In this document: positions 27,283 through 35,759 of the stretch, piece by piece
Numbering within the stretch: position 1 is the first letter of the stretch
Layout: each line of letters starts with the position of its first letter
NCBI GenBank assembly: GCA_910577825.1
Contig: CAJTOK010000010.1
Coordinates: forward strand, 1-64,000
DNA: 64,000 nt
From: an uncultured Lachnospiraceae bacterium
GTDB lineage: Bacteria > Bacillota > Clostridia > Lachnospirales > Lachnospiraceae
Direction: 5' to 3'
Translations under genes and position numbers: made by a program
Notes under the pieces: model-generated
The model's database searches: none
What the model was told of the DNA's origin: nothing
What the model saw: only the letters and a program-made list of their open reading frames with translations

Positions 27283-27313
27283 TATACATCCTGGCAAATT
27301 ACCAGGATGTATA
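27283..27313 (+). terminator. Perfect hairpin downstream of parC, probable terminator
   Basis: TATACATCCTGG (27283-27294) and CCAGGATGTATA (27302-27313) form a perfect 12-bp stem. No clear T run follows on the plus side and only a weak one on the minus side. It lies between convergent genes and may act in both directions or as a 3'-end stabiliser. Confidence 0.5.
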
Positions 27314-27339
27314 TCCTGTATAACACATGTCCACAGTAA

Positions 27340-27633
27340 CTACTCTGCTGCTGTTTCTGCACTGTCTGTTTCTGCAGCAGCTGGTTCTTTTTCCTGTGCT
27401 TTCTCTTCTGTATCTTCCTCTTCTTCCATATCAAGTGTTACATATTCCCTGTCATCAGTTTCTTCATCATCGTCATCAATACCATCAAAGCCATCATCAA
27501 AACCATCATCGTCATCATCAGTATCTTTGTTAAACAAGTCCAGCCCGAATACTTTCTTCAGTAAATAAACAACCCCACATGCAGTTCCTGCTACTGCTGC
27601 TGCACCCATTACAAATTTAACCAGCTTCTTCAT
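27340..27633 (-). CDS. Small membrane-anchored acidic protein of unknown function
   Basis: 97 residues with a hydrophobic N-terminal helix (VKFVMGAAAVAGTACGVVYLL, residues ~5-25), then an extremely acidic tail: a run of Asp/Gly repeats (TDDDDDGFDDGFDGIDDDDE) and Glu/Ala-rich sequence. The tail looks disordered. The Asp repeats could bind divalent cations, but no known motif is present. ATG 27633 follows AGGGGGA. It lies between pfkA and parC, 49 bp downstream of where pfkA transcription ends on the same strand's upstream side. No function is assigned. Confidence 0.7.
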   Translation of the reverse strand: MKKLVKFVMGAAAVAGTACGVVYLLKKVFGLDLFNKDTDDDDDGFDDGFDGIDDDDEETDDREYVTLDMEEEEDTEEKAQEKEPAAAETDSAETAAE

Positions 27634-27682
27634 AATTAATTATTCCCCCTTTATTTTATTATTGGATAATAACAGTAAATTA

Positions 27683-28660
27683 TTACTTTGTAGTAAGCTT
27701 ATGTGTAATATGGAATAAATATGGGTCAAGGTCCTTTGTCATTGACAGTGCTTCCTGTATATCAAAGTCTACAAATTCGCCGCCCCTGTATCCTACAATG
27801 CGGTTTGTCTTGCCTTCACATAAAAGCTCAACTGCCTTTGTGCCAAGTGCTGACGCATACACCCTGTCTTTACATGTAGGATTGCCCCCGCGCTGTATAT
27901 GCCCAAGCACAGTTGCCCTTGTTTCTATTCCTGTTGCAAGCTCGATAAGTTTTGCCATCTCTGTAGAACTTCCGACACCTTCAGCATTTACAATAATATG
28001 GTTTTTCTTGCCAAGCCTGCGCCTGTCTAAAATCTTGCCAATTATCCTCTGGATATCACCATGGTACTTCTCTGTTGTAAGTATATACTCAGCACCGCTT
28101 GCTATACCAGTCCAGAGTGCAATGTGCCCTGCTGTACGCCCCATTACCTCAACAATGGAACAGCGTTCATGTGATTCTGATGTGTCCCTTAACTTATCAA
28201 TAGCTTCCATGGCTGTGTTAATGGCTGTATCAAAACCAATCGTATATTCTGTACATGCTATATCAAGGTCGATTGTCCCTGGTACTCCTACAGTATTAAT
28301 GCCATTCTCTGCAAGCCTGCTTGCGCCATTAAAAGAACCATCACCGCCAATTACTACTACCCCGTCAATACCATGCTTACGGCAGATTTCTGCCCCTTTC
28401 TCCTGGTACTCCTTCTTTTTAAATTCAAGGCAGCGTGCAGTATAAAGAATAGTGCCGCCAAGCTGGATTATATCAGAAACTGAAAGATTGTTCATATCAA
28501 TTATATCCTCTTCCAGCAGGCCTGCAAACCCATGACGTATACCCTTTATATTTAAACCGCACGAAATACCTGTACGTACAACAGCACGTATGGCTGCATT
28601 CATTCCAGGGGCATCTCCCCCGCTTGTCAATACACCGATAGTTTTTACTGCATAACTCAT
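27683..28660 (-). CDS. pfkA: ATP-dependent 6-phosphofructokinase
   Basis: 325 residues. ATP-binding GVLTSGGDAPGMNAAIRA, GGDGSFNGA, catalytic PGTIDLDIACTEYTIGFDTA (Asp base) and EVMGRTAGHIAL are all present, followed by the allosteric half. The GG-DG pattern at the nucleotide site indicates the ATP-dependent form rather than the PPi-dependent one. AAGGAGGG 6 bp upstream fixes the start at 28660. It lies 63 bp after dnaE and is probably co-transcribed with it, a common clostridial arrangement. Confidence 0.95.
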   Translation of the reverse strand: MSYAVKTIGVLTSGGDAPGMNAAIRAVVRTGISCGLNIKGIRHGFAGLLEEDIIDMNNLSVSDIIQLGGTILYTARCLEFKKKEYQEKGAEICRKHGIDGVVVIGGDGSFNGASRLAENGINTVGVPGTIDLDIACTEYTIGFDTAINTAMEAIDKLRDTSESHERCSIVEVMGRTAGHIALWTGIASGAEYILTTEKYHGDIQRIIGKILDRRRLGKKNHIIVNAEGVGSSTEMAKLIELATGIETRATVLGHIQRGGNPTCKDRVYASALGTKAVELLCEGKTNRIVGYRGGEFVDFDIQEALSMTKDLDPYLFHITHKLTTK

Positions 28661-28723
28661 AATGCCCTCCTTATCTTGCAAAAGTAACTTATTCCTATAT
28701 ATGGAATTGTACGATAAAATGGA

Positions 28724-31700
28724 TTATTTTTCAATACTCTTTTCTTTTATTGCAACTGAGTTTTCGCCAAATTCTTCCAGAACCCTTTCTTTTACTATTC
28801 TTCTTGCATTAGTGCATCTGCTTTTAGGAAGCTTTTTAACCATTTTCCCTTCTGTAATATAAATACATACAGTATCATTGCCATCATATGGCAATATTTT
28901 ATCATACAGCATGTTTTCCTTTTCTTTAAACTCCGCTTTGCTTTCAAACCTTATCCAGAGTTCACATGGTATTTTGTCAAATGGTATTATATCCTGGCAT
29001 ATAACCTTGCCTGCCCTGTCCTCTTCCACATTTGCCCTGCCCTTTACAAATACTTTGGAATCAGTGTTTAGCAGTTCTTTCTTTTTCTCATAGCAGTTTG
29101 GAAAAACCACAACTTCTACAGAACCATATAAATCTTCAACTGTAATAAATGCCATAGTAGTGTTTTTCCTTGTTAGTTTAACACTTTTGTTAGTAATCAT
29201 TCCTCCTATTATTACATTTTCCCCATCATATACTTTTGCCATACCTGTATCTTCATCAGTAATAAAATCTATTGAATTTCTTGTACAGTTTTTTCCAAGA
29301 AGCCCTGTATAATCTTCAAGCGGATGACCGCTTATATATATGCTTAATGTTTCTTTTTCAAATGCAAGAAGTTCTTCTTTGTCATATTCTGCCACATCAG
29401 GGTATTGTATTTCATTAGCATGTTCAATCCCTGTATTTTCCAGGTCAAAAAGTGAAAGCTGCCCTGCAACTGTATCTTTTCTTTCACGGTTTACGCTGTC
29501 AATTATTGCACCATACACCATCATTTTCTGCTTCCTGTTGCCAGGAAGGCAGTCAAGCGCACCAGATTTTATCAGGTTATCCATAGTATGGCGGTTTGCT
29601 TCTTTAGAACTCATCCTTGTTATAAAATCCTGCATTGAGGTAAACTTTCCGCCCCTTTCACGTTCTGCCTTTACTTCTGCAATTACAGGCGTGCCTATGC
29701 CCTTTATCGCAGACATGCCATACATTATCCTGCCATCTGAAACATGAAATTCACCATGTCCCTCATTAATATCAGGCGGTATTATTTCTATCCCCATCTG
29801 GCGGCATGTCATAATATATGAAAGCACCTTGCCTGGGTTAGTTTTAACAGATGTAAGCAGTGCTGCCATAAATTCCACAGAATAGTAATATTTAAGGTAC
29901 GCTGTCTGGTATGCAACAACTGCATATGCCGCAGCATGTGATTTATTAAACGCATATTTTGCAAAATCAATCATTTCATCATAAATCTTATTGGCAGTAT
30001 TTTCAGGTATCCCGTTGGCAATACAGCCTTTAACACCTTCTTCCTCATTGCCATATACAAAATTTTTGCGTTCAGCCTCCATAACTTTTGTCTTTTTCTT
30101 AGACATCGCCCTGCGTACAAGGTCACTGCGCCCAAAGCTGTAACCAGCAAGGTTCCTTACTATCTGCATAACCTGTTCCTGGTACACTATACATCCGTAT
30201 GTAGGTGACAATATTGGCTCAAGCTGCGGGCAGTCATATGTTATGCTGTCTTCTTTTTCCTTGCCTTCAATATACTTTGGTATAAAGTCCATAGGGCCCG
30301 GGCGGTAAAGTGATATACCCGCTATAATATCTTCCATGCTGCGTGGCTTAAGCTCCTTTATAAACTGCTTCATCCCTGCGCTTTCAAGCTGGAATACACC
30401 CTCTGTCCTTCCTGTGCCAAGCATGTCAAATACATTCTTGTCCTCATAGTCTATTTCCATGTCATAGACACTGCCAAGCCCTGCCATAACAGCTGCATCA
30501 TTTATAACAGTAAGTGTACGCAGCCCCAGAAAGTCCATTTTAAGAAGGCCTAGTTCCTCAAGCGTAACCATTGTATACTGTGTTGTTATTGTTCCGTCTG
30601 ATGCCTTTGAAAGCGGTACAAACTCATCTACAGCATCAGGGCTTATAAGCACACCTGCTGCGTGCATGGAAGTATGGCGTGGCAGCCCTTCAAGCCTCCT
30701 TGCCATATCTACCAGTTTCTTTGCCTGGGCATCTTCATTATATACCTGTTTAAATTCCGGGTTAATGTCCAGCGCCTTGTCTATTGTAATGCCAGGCTCC
30801 ATAGGGATTGATTTTGCAATGACATCTACATAATTATATGGAAGGTCAAGCACCCTGCCTACATCACGTATAACATTCCTTGCTGCAAGTGTACCAAATG
30901 TAACTATCTGCACAACACGGTCCCTGCCATATTTATCCATAACATACTCTATTACTTCAGGCCTGCGTTCATAACAGAAATCTATATCAATATCGGGCAT
31001 TGTAACACGCTCAGGATTCAGGAAGCGTTCAAAAAGAAGGTCATATTTAATTGGGTCTATACTTGTTATCCCAAGCGAATATGAAACTATGCTTCCTGCT
31101 GCCGAACCCCTGCCAGGCCCTACACTTATACCATTATCCCTTGCATACTTTATAAAATCCCAGACTATAAGGAAATAGTCTGTAAACCCCATTGTATTAA
31201 TTGTATCAAGTTCATATTTAAGCCTTTCTTCAAGTCCGGCTGAAGGCTCTTTGTACCTTTTATAAAAACCCTCATGGCAAAGTTTGTTTAAATATTCCTG
31301 TGCTGTAAACCCTTCTGGCACATCATATTTTGGCAGTTTATAGTTGCCAAATTCAATCTCAACATGGCATCTTTCTGCTACCAGTGCCGTATTACTTACA
31401 GCTTCTGCTGCATAGGGAAATAATTCAAGCATCTGCTGTTCTGATTTAAGATAATACTGGCCGCCCTCATAACGCATACGGTCTTTATCCTGCACTTTTT
31501 TCTGTGTCTGTATACATAACAGTATATCATGTGCTTCTGCATCCTCTTCCATAATATAATGCACATCATTAGTGGCAACAAGCTTTATTCCAGTATCCTG
31601 GCTAAGCCTTAAAAGTGCCTGGTTCACTGTGCCCTGCTGCGGTATGCCGTGGTCTTGTAATTCCAGAAAGAAATTATCCTTTCCAAATATTTTTTCAAGC

Positions 31701-32182
31701 TTTAATGCTTCCTCCTTAGCGCTTTCATAAGTGCCATCCAGTATTGCAGAAGGGACTGCACCTGCAAGACATGCACTAAGTGCTATAATGCCTTCATGGT
31801 ACTGGGAAAGCAGCTCATAATCAACCCTTGGTTTATAATAAAACCCCTCTGTAAACCCTCTTGAAACTATCTTCATAAGATTGGCATAGCCTTTATTATT
31901 CTCTGCAAGAAGCACAAGATGGTTATAACGCCCCTCACCCTTTGATAATTCCCTGTCAAACCTTGAACCTTTAGCAACATAAACTTCACAGCCTATTACC
32001 GGGTTTATCCCTGCATCTTTAGCTGCCTTGTAAAAGTCAATTACGCCATACATATTCCCATGGTCAGTAATTGCCAGATGCTCCATTCCAAGCTCTTTTG
32101 CCCTTACAGCAATTTCTTTTATCTTACATGAACCATCAAGCAGGGAATATTCTGTATGGACATGCAAGTGCACAAAAGCCAT
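28724..32182 (-). CDS. dnaE: DNA polymerase III subunit alpha (DnaE)
   Basis: 1152 residues. The N-terminal PHP domain (HLHVHTEYSLLDG) is followed by the polymerase core with GPGRGSAAGS and the catalytic MPDIDIDFCYERR, then a tandem helix-hairpin-helix region (IKGIGTPVIAEV) and a C-terminal OB domain (VIIGGMITNKSV). It is replicative polymerase of the DnaE class, distinct from PolC, which is usually also present in Firmicutes. AAAGGAGG before ATG 32182 and homology fix the start. pfkA follows in the same direction. Confidence 0.96.
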   Translation of the reverse strand: MAFVHLHVHTEYSLLDGSCKIKEIAVRAKELGMEHLAITDHGNMYGVIDFYKAAKDAGINPVIGCEVYVAKGSRFDRELSKGEGRYNHLVLLAENNKGYANLMKIVSRGFTEGFYYKPRVDYELLSQYHEGIIALSACLAGAVPSAILDGTYESAKEEALKLEKIFGKDNFFLELQDHGIPQQGTVNQALLRLSQDTGIKLVATNDVHYIMEEDAEAHDILLCIQTQKKVQDKDRMRYEGGQYYLKSEQQMLELFPYAAEAVSNTALVAERCHVEIEFGNYKLPKYDVPEGFTAQEYLNKLCHEGFYKRYKEPSAGLEERLKYELDTINTMGFTDYFLIVWDFIKYARDNGISVGPGRGSAAGSIVSYSLGITSIDPIKYDLLFERFLNPERVTMPDIDIDFCYERRPEVIEYVMDKYGRDRVVQIVTFGTLAARNVIRDVGRVLDLPYNYVDVIAKSIPMEPGITIDKALDINPEFKQVYNEDAQAKKLVDMARRLEGLPRHTSMHAAGVLISPDAVDEFVPLSKASDGTITTQYTMVTLEELGLLKMDFLGLRTLTVINDAAVMAGLGSVYDMEIDYEDKNVFDMLGTGRTEGVFQLESAGMKQFIKELKPRSMEDIIAGISLYRPGPMDFIPKYIEGKEKEDSITYDCPQLEPILSPTYGCIVYQEQVMQIVRNLAGYSFGRSDLVRRAMSKKKTKVMEAERKNFVYGNEEEGVKGCIANGIPENTANKIYDEMIDFAKYAFNKSHAAAYAVVAYQTAYLKYYYSVEFMAALLTSVKTNPGKVLSYIMTCRQMGIEIIPPDINEGHGEFHVSDGRIMYGMSAIKGIGTPVIAEVKAERERGGKFTSMQDFITRMSSKEANRHTMDNLIKSGALDCLPGNRKQKMMVYGAIIDSVNRERKDTVAGQLSLFDLENTGIEHANEIQYPDVAEYDKEELLAFEKETLSIYISGHPLEDYTGLLGKNCTRNSIDFITDEDTGMAKVYDGENVIIGGMITNKSVKLTRKNTTMAFITVEDLYGSVEVVVFPNCYEKKKELLNTDSKVFVKGRANVEEDRAGKVICQDIIPFDKIPCELWIRFESKAEFKEKENMLYDKILPYDGNDTVCIYITEGKMVKKLPKSRCTNARRIVKERVLEEFGENSVAIKEKSIEK

Positions 32183-32216
32183 AAACTCTGCCTCCTTTAT
32201 CTGGATTATTCTATAA

Positions 32217-32247
32217 TAAAACCAGCCACTCCATACTGGAATGGCTG
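32217..32247 (-). terminator. Terminator of the murB-rapZ-whiA-crh operon
   Basis: On the minus strand CAGCCATTCC, loop AGTAT, GGAGTGGCTG (one G-U pair) is followed by TTTTATT. It separates the crh operon from dnaE. Confidence 0.75.
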
Positions 32248-32308
32248 TAAATAATAACAATTATATATCTTTATGTAACAGATATTACTGGCAGGAACTT
32301 AAAGATAC

Positions 32309-32569
32309 TCAGGCATTTGCAGCACTGAGGTATTTAACAATATCTGTCATCGCATTTTCCTCGTCATCACCATTTGCAGACACAACCACTTCTTCACCTG
32401 CTGAAAGCCCCAGTGCCATCATGCCCATTATGCTTTTGGCATTTACCTTTCTATCTTCACATTCAACATAAATGCTGCTGTTATACTGGCTTGCCACCTG
32501 CACAAGTACAGCTACCGGCCTGGCTTCAAGACCATTCTGAATCTGAATTTTTATTTTCTTTGTAACCAT
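32309..32569 (-). CDS. crh: Crh-like HPr-family protein with Glu at position 15
   Basis: 86 residues with an HPr fold. The loop normally reading GLHARP is GLEARP, so the phosphorylatable His15 is Glu, while Ser46 (NAKSIMGMM) is kept at the exact position. In B. subtilis, Crh has Gln at 15, is phosphorylated only at Ser46 by HPr kinase and helps CcpA in catabolite repression. The gene order rapZ-whiA-crh is the same as B. subtilis yvcJ-(yvcK)-yvcL-crh. A role in carbon regulation, not sugar transport, is therefore likely. Confidence 0.88.
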   Translation of the reverse strand: MVTKKIKIQIQNGLEARPVAVLVQVASQYNSSIYVECEDRKVNAKSIMGMMALGLSAGEEVVVSANGDDEENAMTDIVKYLSAANA

Positions 32570-32602
32570 TGCTTATTTTCCTCCTTTTAGCAGGGCAGCG
32601 GC

Positions 32603-33574
32603 TTATTCGCCAGCTTCCTCCCTCATCTGATTTGCAATATCACTTAGTTTACGTAGACGGTGGTTGACCCCTGACTTGCCAATAGGCCTGCCTAACATAC
32701 TCCCAAGTTCCTGAAGCGGGCTTTCGGGATATTCAAGGCGCAGCATAGCTATTTCCTTCAGTCCCTCCGTCAGTTTACCAAACCCCATATTACATTGGAT
32801 ATATTTAATATCCTCTATCTGCCTTGAGGCAGCGGCAACAGTTTTGCCAATATTAGCTGTTTCACAATTTACCTGCCTGTTTACAGAATTGCGGACTTCC
32901 TTAACTATCCTTACATTTTCAAAATCCATTAATGCAATATGTGCCCCTGTTACATTAAGGAAGTCTACTATCTGTGAACCTTCTTTTATATAAACCACAT
33001 AATACTTTTTCCTTTCAATTATCTTGGCATCAATCATAAAAGAAGTAATGATTTCACGTATCTGGGCTGCAAACTTTCCAGAAAGGACTGCAATCTCAAG
33101 ATGGTATGCCTTTTCCGGGTTTGCTACAGAGCCAGCTGCTATAAATGCACCTCTTAAAAAAGCCCTTTTACAACAAGTATTCTGTACAAGCAGATAATGG
33201 ACTTCCGGCAAGCTTCCCCACTGCTTTCCCTGTCCATCAATTATTTTTACAGCCTGTAATATATTTAACACATCGCGCTTCCTGAATACATAGACAGAAT
33301 AGCTTCCTGCAGCTGCTGGCAGGTTATGGCGGCGTGCTATTACTTCTATCCTTGCACGAAATGTTTTCTTTAATAAGATATAAGATTTTTGTGCTACTGT
33401 CAAGTTTTCAGTCTGGATTTTAATATAAACGTCACCATTGCCCATTTTTTTAACCTGCCCGGACAAAGCAAATAAAGCAGCAAATTCCGCAATACAGCAA
33501 TGTCTTGCCAGGCTTTCCTGTTTCCTTAGTTCTTCCTTTACTTTACTTGAAAATGACATCCTGTCCTGCTTCAT
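32603..33574 (-). CDS. whiA: Sporulation/cell-division regulator WhiA
   Basis: 323 residues. An N-terminal LAGLIDADG-endonuclease-like domain (LRKQESLARHCCIAEFAALF, LRGAFIAAGSVANPEKAYHLE) is followed by a C-terminal helix-turn-helix (LGSMLGRPIGKSGVNHRLRKL). WhiA binds DNA; it controls sporulation division in Streptomyces and chromosome segregation/division in Bacillus. It starts 5 bp after the rapZ stop. Confidence 0.95.
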   Translation of the reverse strand: MKQDRMSFSSKVKEELRKQESLARHCCIAEFAALFALSGQVKKMGNGDVYIKIQTENLTVAQKSYILLKKTFRARIEVIARRHNLPAAAGSYSVYVFRKRDVLNILQAVKIIDGQGKQWGSLPEVHYLLVQNTCCKRAFLRGAFIAAGSVANPEKAYHLEIAVLSGKFAAQIREIITSFMIDAKIIERKKYYVVYIKEGSQIVDFLNVTGAHIALMDFENVRIVKEVRNSVNRQVNCETANIGKTVAAASRQIEDIKYIQCNMGFGKLTEGLKEIAMLRLEYPESPLQELGSMLGRPIGKSGVNHRLRKLSDIANQMREEAGE

Positions 33575-33579
33575 AATTA

Positions 33580-34437
33580 TTAAACCCTTCCGGCATCACG
33601 GTGTTCAACCTTAACGCCATACGGCAGCTTCTTCATATCTTTTGAAAGGGCATTGGCAATAGTAACAGACCTGTGCCTGCCTCCTGTACACCCTATGCTT
33701 ACAACAAGCTGGTTTTTGCCCTCTGTAATATAATTAGGTACAAGAAACCTTAACATTTCATATAATTTCTTTTCAAATATCCTCGCATTTTCAAAATCCA
33801 TTACGTAATCATATACTTCCCTGTCATTGCCTGTAAGCGGCTTTAATTCAGGTATATAAAAAGGGTTAGGCAGGAAACGCACGTCAAATACAAGGTCTGA
33901 ATCCGCTGGTATCCCGTATTTAAACCCAAATGACAGTATAGTTATAAAGAAATTCTCATATTCTTCATTGTCAAGGAATATCTTGTCAACTTCTTTTTTT
34001 AAGTCCCTTATAAGCATATGGCTTGTATCTAAAATATAGTCCGCCCGTTTTTTAATAAATGCAAGTTCCTGCCTTTCTGCCTCTATCGCCTTGTCAACAC
34101 GCCCCTGCAGTGCAAGGGGATGGTTCCTTCTTGTTTCCTTGTACCTTTTGACAAGCACACTGTCCTCTGCTTCCAGAAATATTATTTCATATCTGTAGCC
34201 ACTGGCCTTCATCTCCTCCAGTATGCCTTCAAATTCTGAAAGCCCCTGCAGGTTTCTTATATCAATGCCAATAGCCGCCCTGTCAATTGATGCACTTTCT
34301 TCAAGCACAATCTTTGTAAGCTTAGGTATCAGGCGTACCGGGAGGTTGTCAACGCAAAAATACCCTATATCTTCAAGCATCTTCATAACAGAGCTCCTGC
34401 CAGCGCCTGACATTCCTGTAACTATAACAAATCTCAT
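33580..34437 (-). CDS. rapZ: RapZ/YvcJ-family nucleotide-binding protein
   Basis: 285 residues with a P-loop at the N-terminus and the conserved C-terminal half (FGFKYGIP, DVRFLPNPFY, SIGCTGGRHRSVTIA). The Walker A reads GMSGAGRSS, with Arg-14 where the family normally has Lys. In E. coli RapZ is an RNA adaptor controlling glmS; the Bacillus homologue is a nucleotidase/GTPase-like protein linked to competence. ATG overlaps the murB stop by 4 bases. yvcK (gluconeogenesis factor), usual between rapZ and whiA, is absent. Confidence 0.92.
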   Translation of the reverse strand: MRFVIVTGMSGAGRSSVMKMLEDIGYFCVDNLPVRLIPKLTKIVLEESASIDRAAIGIDIRNLQGLSEFEGILEEMKASGYRYEIIFLEAEDSVLVKRYKETRRNHPLALQGRVDKAIEAERQELAFIKKRADYILDTSHMLIRDLKKEVDKIFLDNEEYENFFITILSFGFKYGIPADSDLVFDVRFLPNPFYIPELKPLTGNDREVYDYVMDFENARIFEKKLYEMLRFLVPNYITEGKNQLVVSIGCTGGRHRSVTIANALSKDMKKLPYGVKVEHRDAGRV

Positions 34438-35456
34438 ATTATTTTAACCTCAAGCTCCATCTCAACACCAGAATTTCTCCTGACTTCATCTTTTACATGG
34501 TTAATAACACCCATTGCCTGTTCAAATGTACCATTCCCGACATTTACAACAAAGCCGCTGTGCTTTCCGGATACCATCACATCGCCATAACGGTAGCCTT
34601 TAAGCCCTGCATCCTGTATAAGCTTTCCTGCAAAATACCCTTCCGGGCGTTTAAATGTACTTCCTGCACTTCCATGTTCCAATGGCTGCTTTTCCCTGCG
34701 TCTTTTATTTAACTCCTTCATATGTCCAAGAATCTGGCTTTTATCACCACTTCCCAATGCAAAAAGTGCATCAAGCACTATCATTTTCTCTCTCTGTATA
34801 ATGCTGCTCCTGTATGACATCCCAAGGTCTTCTTTTTTCAATACCCTGATGTCCCCGCTGTCTGTAATAACACGCACACCCTCCAGCACATCCCTGATTT
34901 CGCCGCCATATGCACCTGCATTCATGGCCACAGCACCGCCAAGCGTACCTGGTATGCCGCCTGCAAACTCAAATCCTGTAAACCCGCTTTCACCTGCTGC
35001 CATGGCAAGCTTTGAAAGCAAAATGCCGCCGCCTGCATGTACAAGGTTCTTATCCTTTAAAAAACTGGCATCACCTGTATAACCATTATCTGTAAAAAAC
35101 TGTACTGCCCCTGAATCACCAGCATGGTATATATTAACACCGTCAAGCATCTTTACAAGGCCTATATGCCCTTCTGCTGCATACATGCCGCCATCCTCTG
35201 TCCCCCTTGTGGAAACAACAATTCCCCTGTATCCTTCATCATGTACAAGAAGGTTGCTGCCATTGCCCATGACAAAATACTGGCAGCCCTCTTTTTGCAG
35301 GTACTTTATAATATTAACCAATTCTTCAATATAAGCAGTTTCAATATAGAAATCTGCCGGCCCGCCAATGCGGAATGTAGTATGCAGTGACATTGGTTCA
35401 TCTTTTTTTATCTTAGAATTTCTGGCTATCTCTTTTAATACATCTGCCTGGAACAT
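34434..35456 (-). CDS. murB: UDP-N-acetylenolpyruvoylglucosamine reductase MurB with an internal insertion
   Basis: 340 residues, about 35-40 longer than typical type II MurB. FAD-binding VMGNGSNLLVHDEGYRGIVV, GFEFAGGIPGTLGGAVAMNAG and active-site GSTFKRPEG with the C-terminal Glu (VEMELEVKII region) are normal. The extra sequence lies at about residues 85-135, between the first FAD-binding segment and AGGGILLSKLA. The enzyme makes UDP-MurNAc with NADPH in peptidoglycan synthesis. It heads the murB-rapZ-whiA-crh operon, downstream of tRNA-Arg. Confidence 0.93.
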   Translation of the reverse strand: MFQADVLKEIARNSKIKKDEPMSLHTTFRIGGPADFYIETAYIEELVNIIKYLQKEGCQYFVMGNGSNLLVHDEGYRGIVVSTRGTEDGGMYAAEGHIGLVKMLDGVNIYHAGDSGAVQFFTDNGYTGDASFLKDKNLVHAGGGILLSKLAMAAGESGFTGFEFAGGIPGTLGGAVAMNAGAYGGEIRDVLEGVRVITDSGDIRVLKKEDLGMSYRSSIIQREKMIVLDALFALGSGDKSQILGHMKELNKRRREKQPLEHGSAGSTFKRPEGYFAGKLIQDAGLKGYRYGDVMVSGKHSGFVVNVGNGTFEQAMGVINHVKDEVRRNSGVEMELEVKII

Positions 35457-35506
35457 AGAACCCTCCTGCTGTCTGGACTATACATTACAGCATTTCCTTA
35501 ATTAGA

Positions 35507-35542
35507 TAAAAAACCTCTCCGCACTTTGTACGAAAAGGTTTT
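35507..35542 (-). terminator. Probable terminator after tRNA-Arg
   Basis: On the minus strand AAAACCTTTTC pairs with GGAGAGGTTTT (G-U pair included), ending in a run of T, 6-7 bases after the tRNA 3' end. Confidence 0.6.
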
Positions 35543-35547
35543 GGAAA

Positions 35548-35621
<74 letters not shown>

Positions 35622-35637
35622 ATATTTATTCGTGGTG

Positions 35638-35692
35638 CTGTCCACCAGCACCGAACGAATAAAAGTATACTATATAATAAAAGAAAATGCAA
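35638..35692 (-). promoter_or_regulatory. tRNA-Arg promoter and hairpin in the precursor leader
   Basis: TTGCAT (35687-35692) and TATACT (35664-35669) are 17 bp apart on the minus strand. The short leader between the start (near 35657) and the tRNA contains GGTGCTG/CAGCACC, a stable hairpin flanked by TTTATTCG/CGAATAAA, so DNA from 35625 to 35663 is a long interrupted palindrome. It may also end ABC-F transcription, though there is no T run. Confidence 0.65.
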
Positions 35693-35759
35693 GTAGTTTT
35701 TTAAAAATTTTTTATAATCTCTGCTTTATATTTTTCATAAATATCCCCAATTCCTGTTT

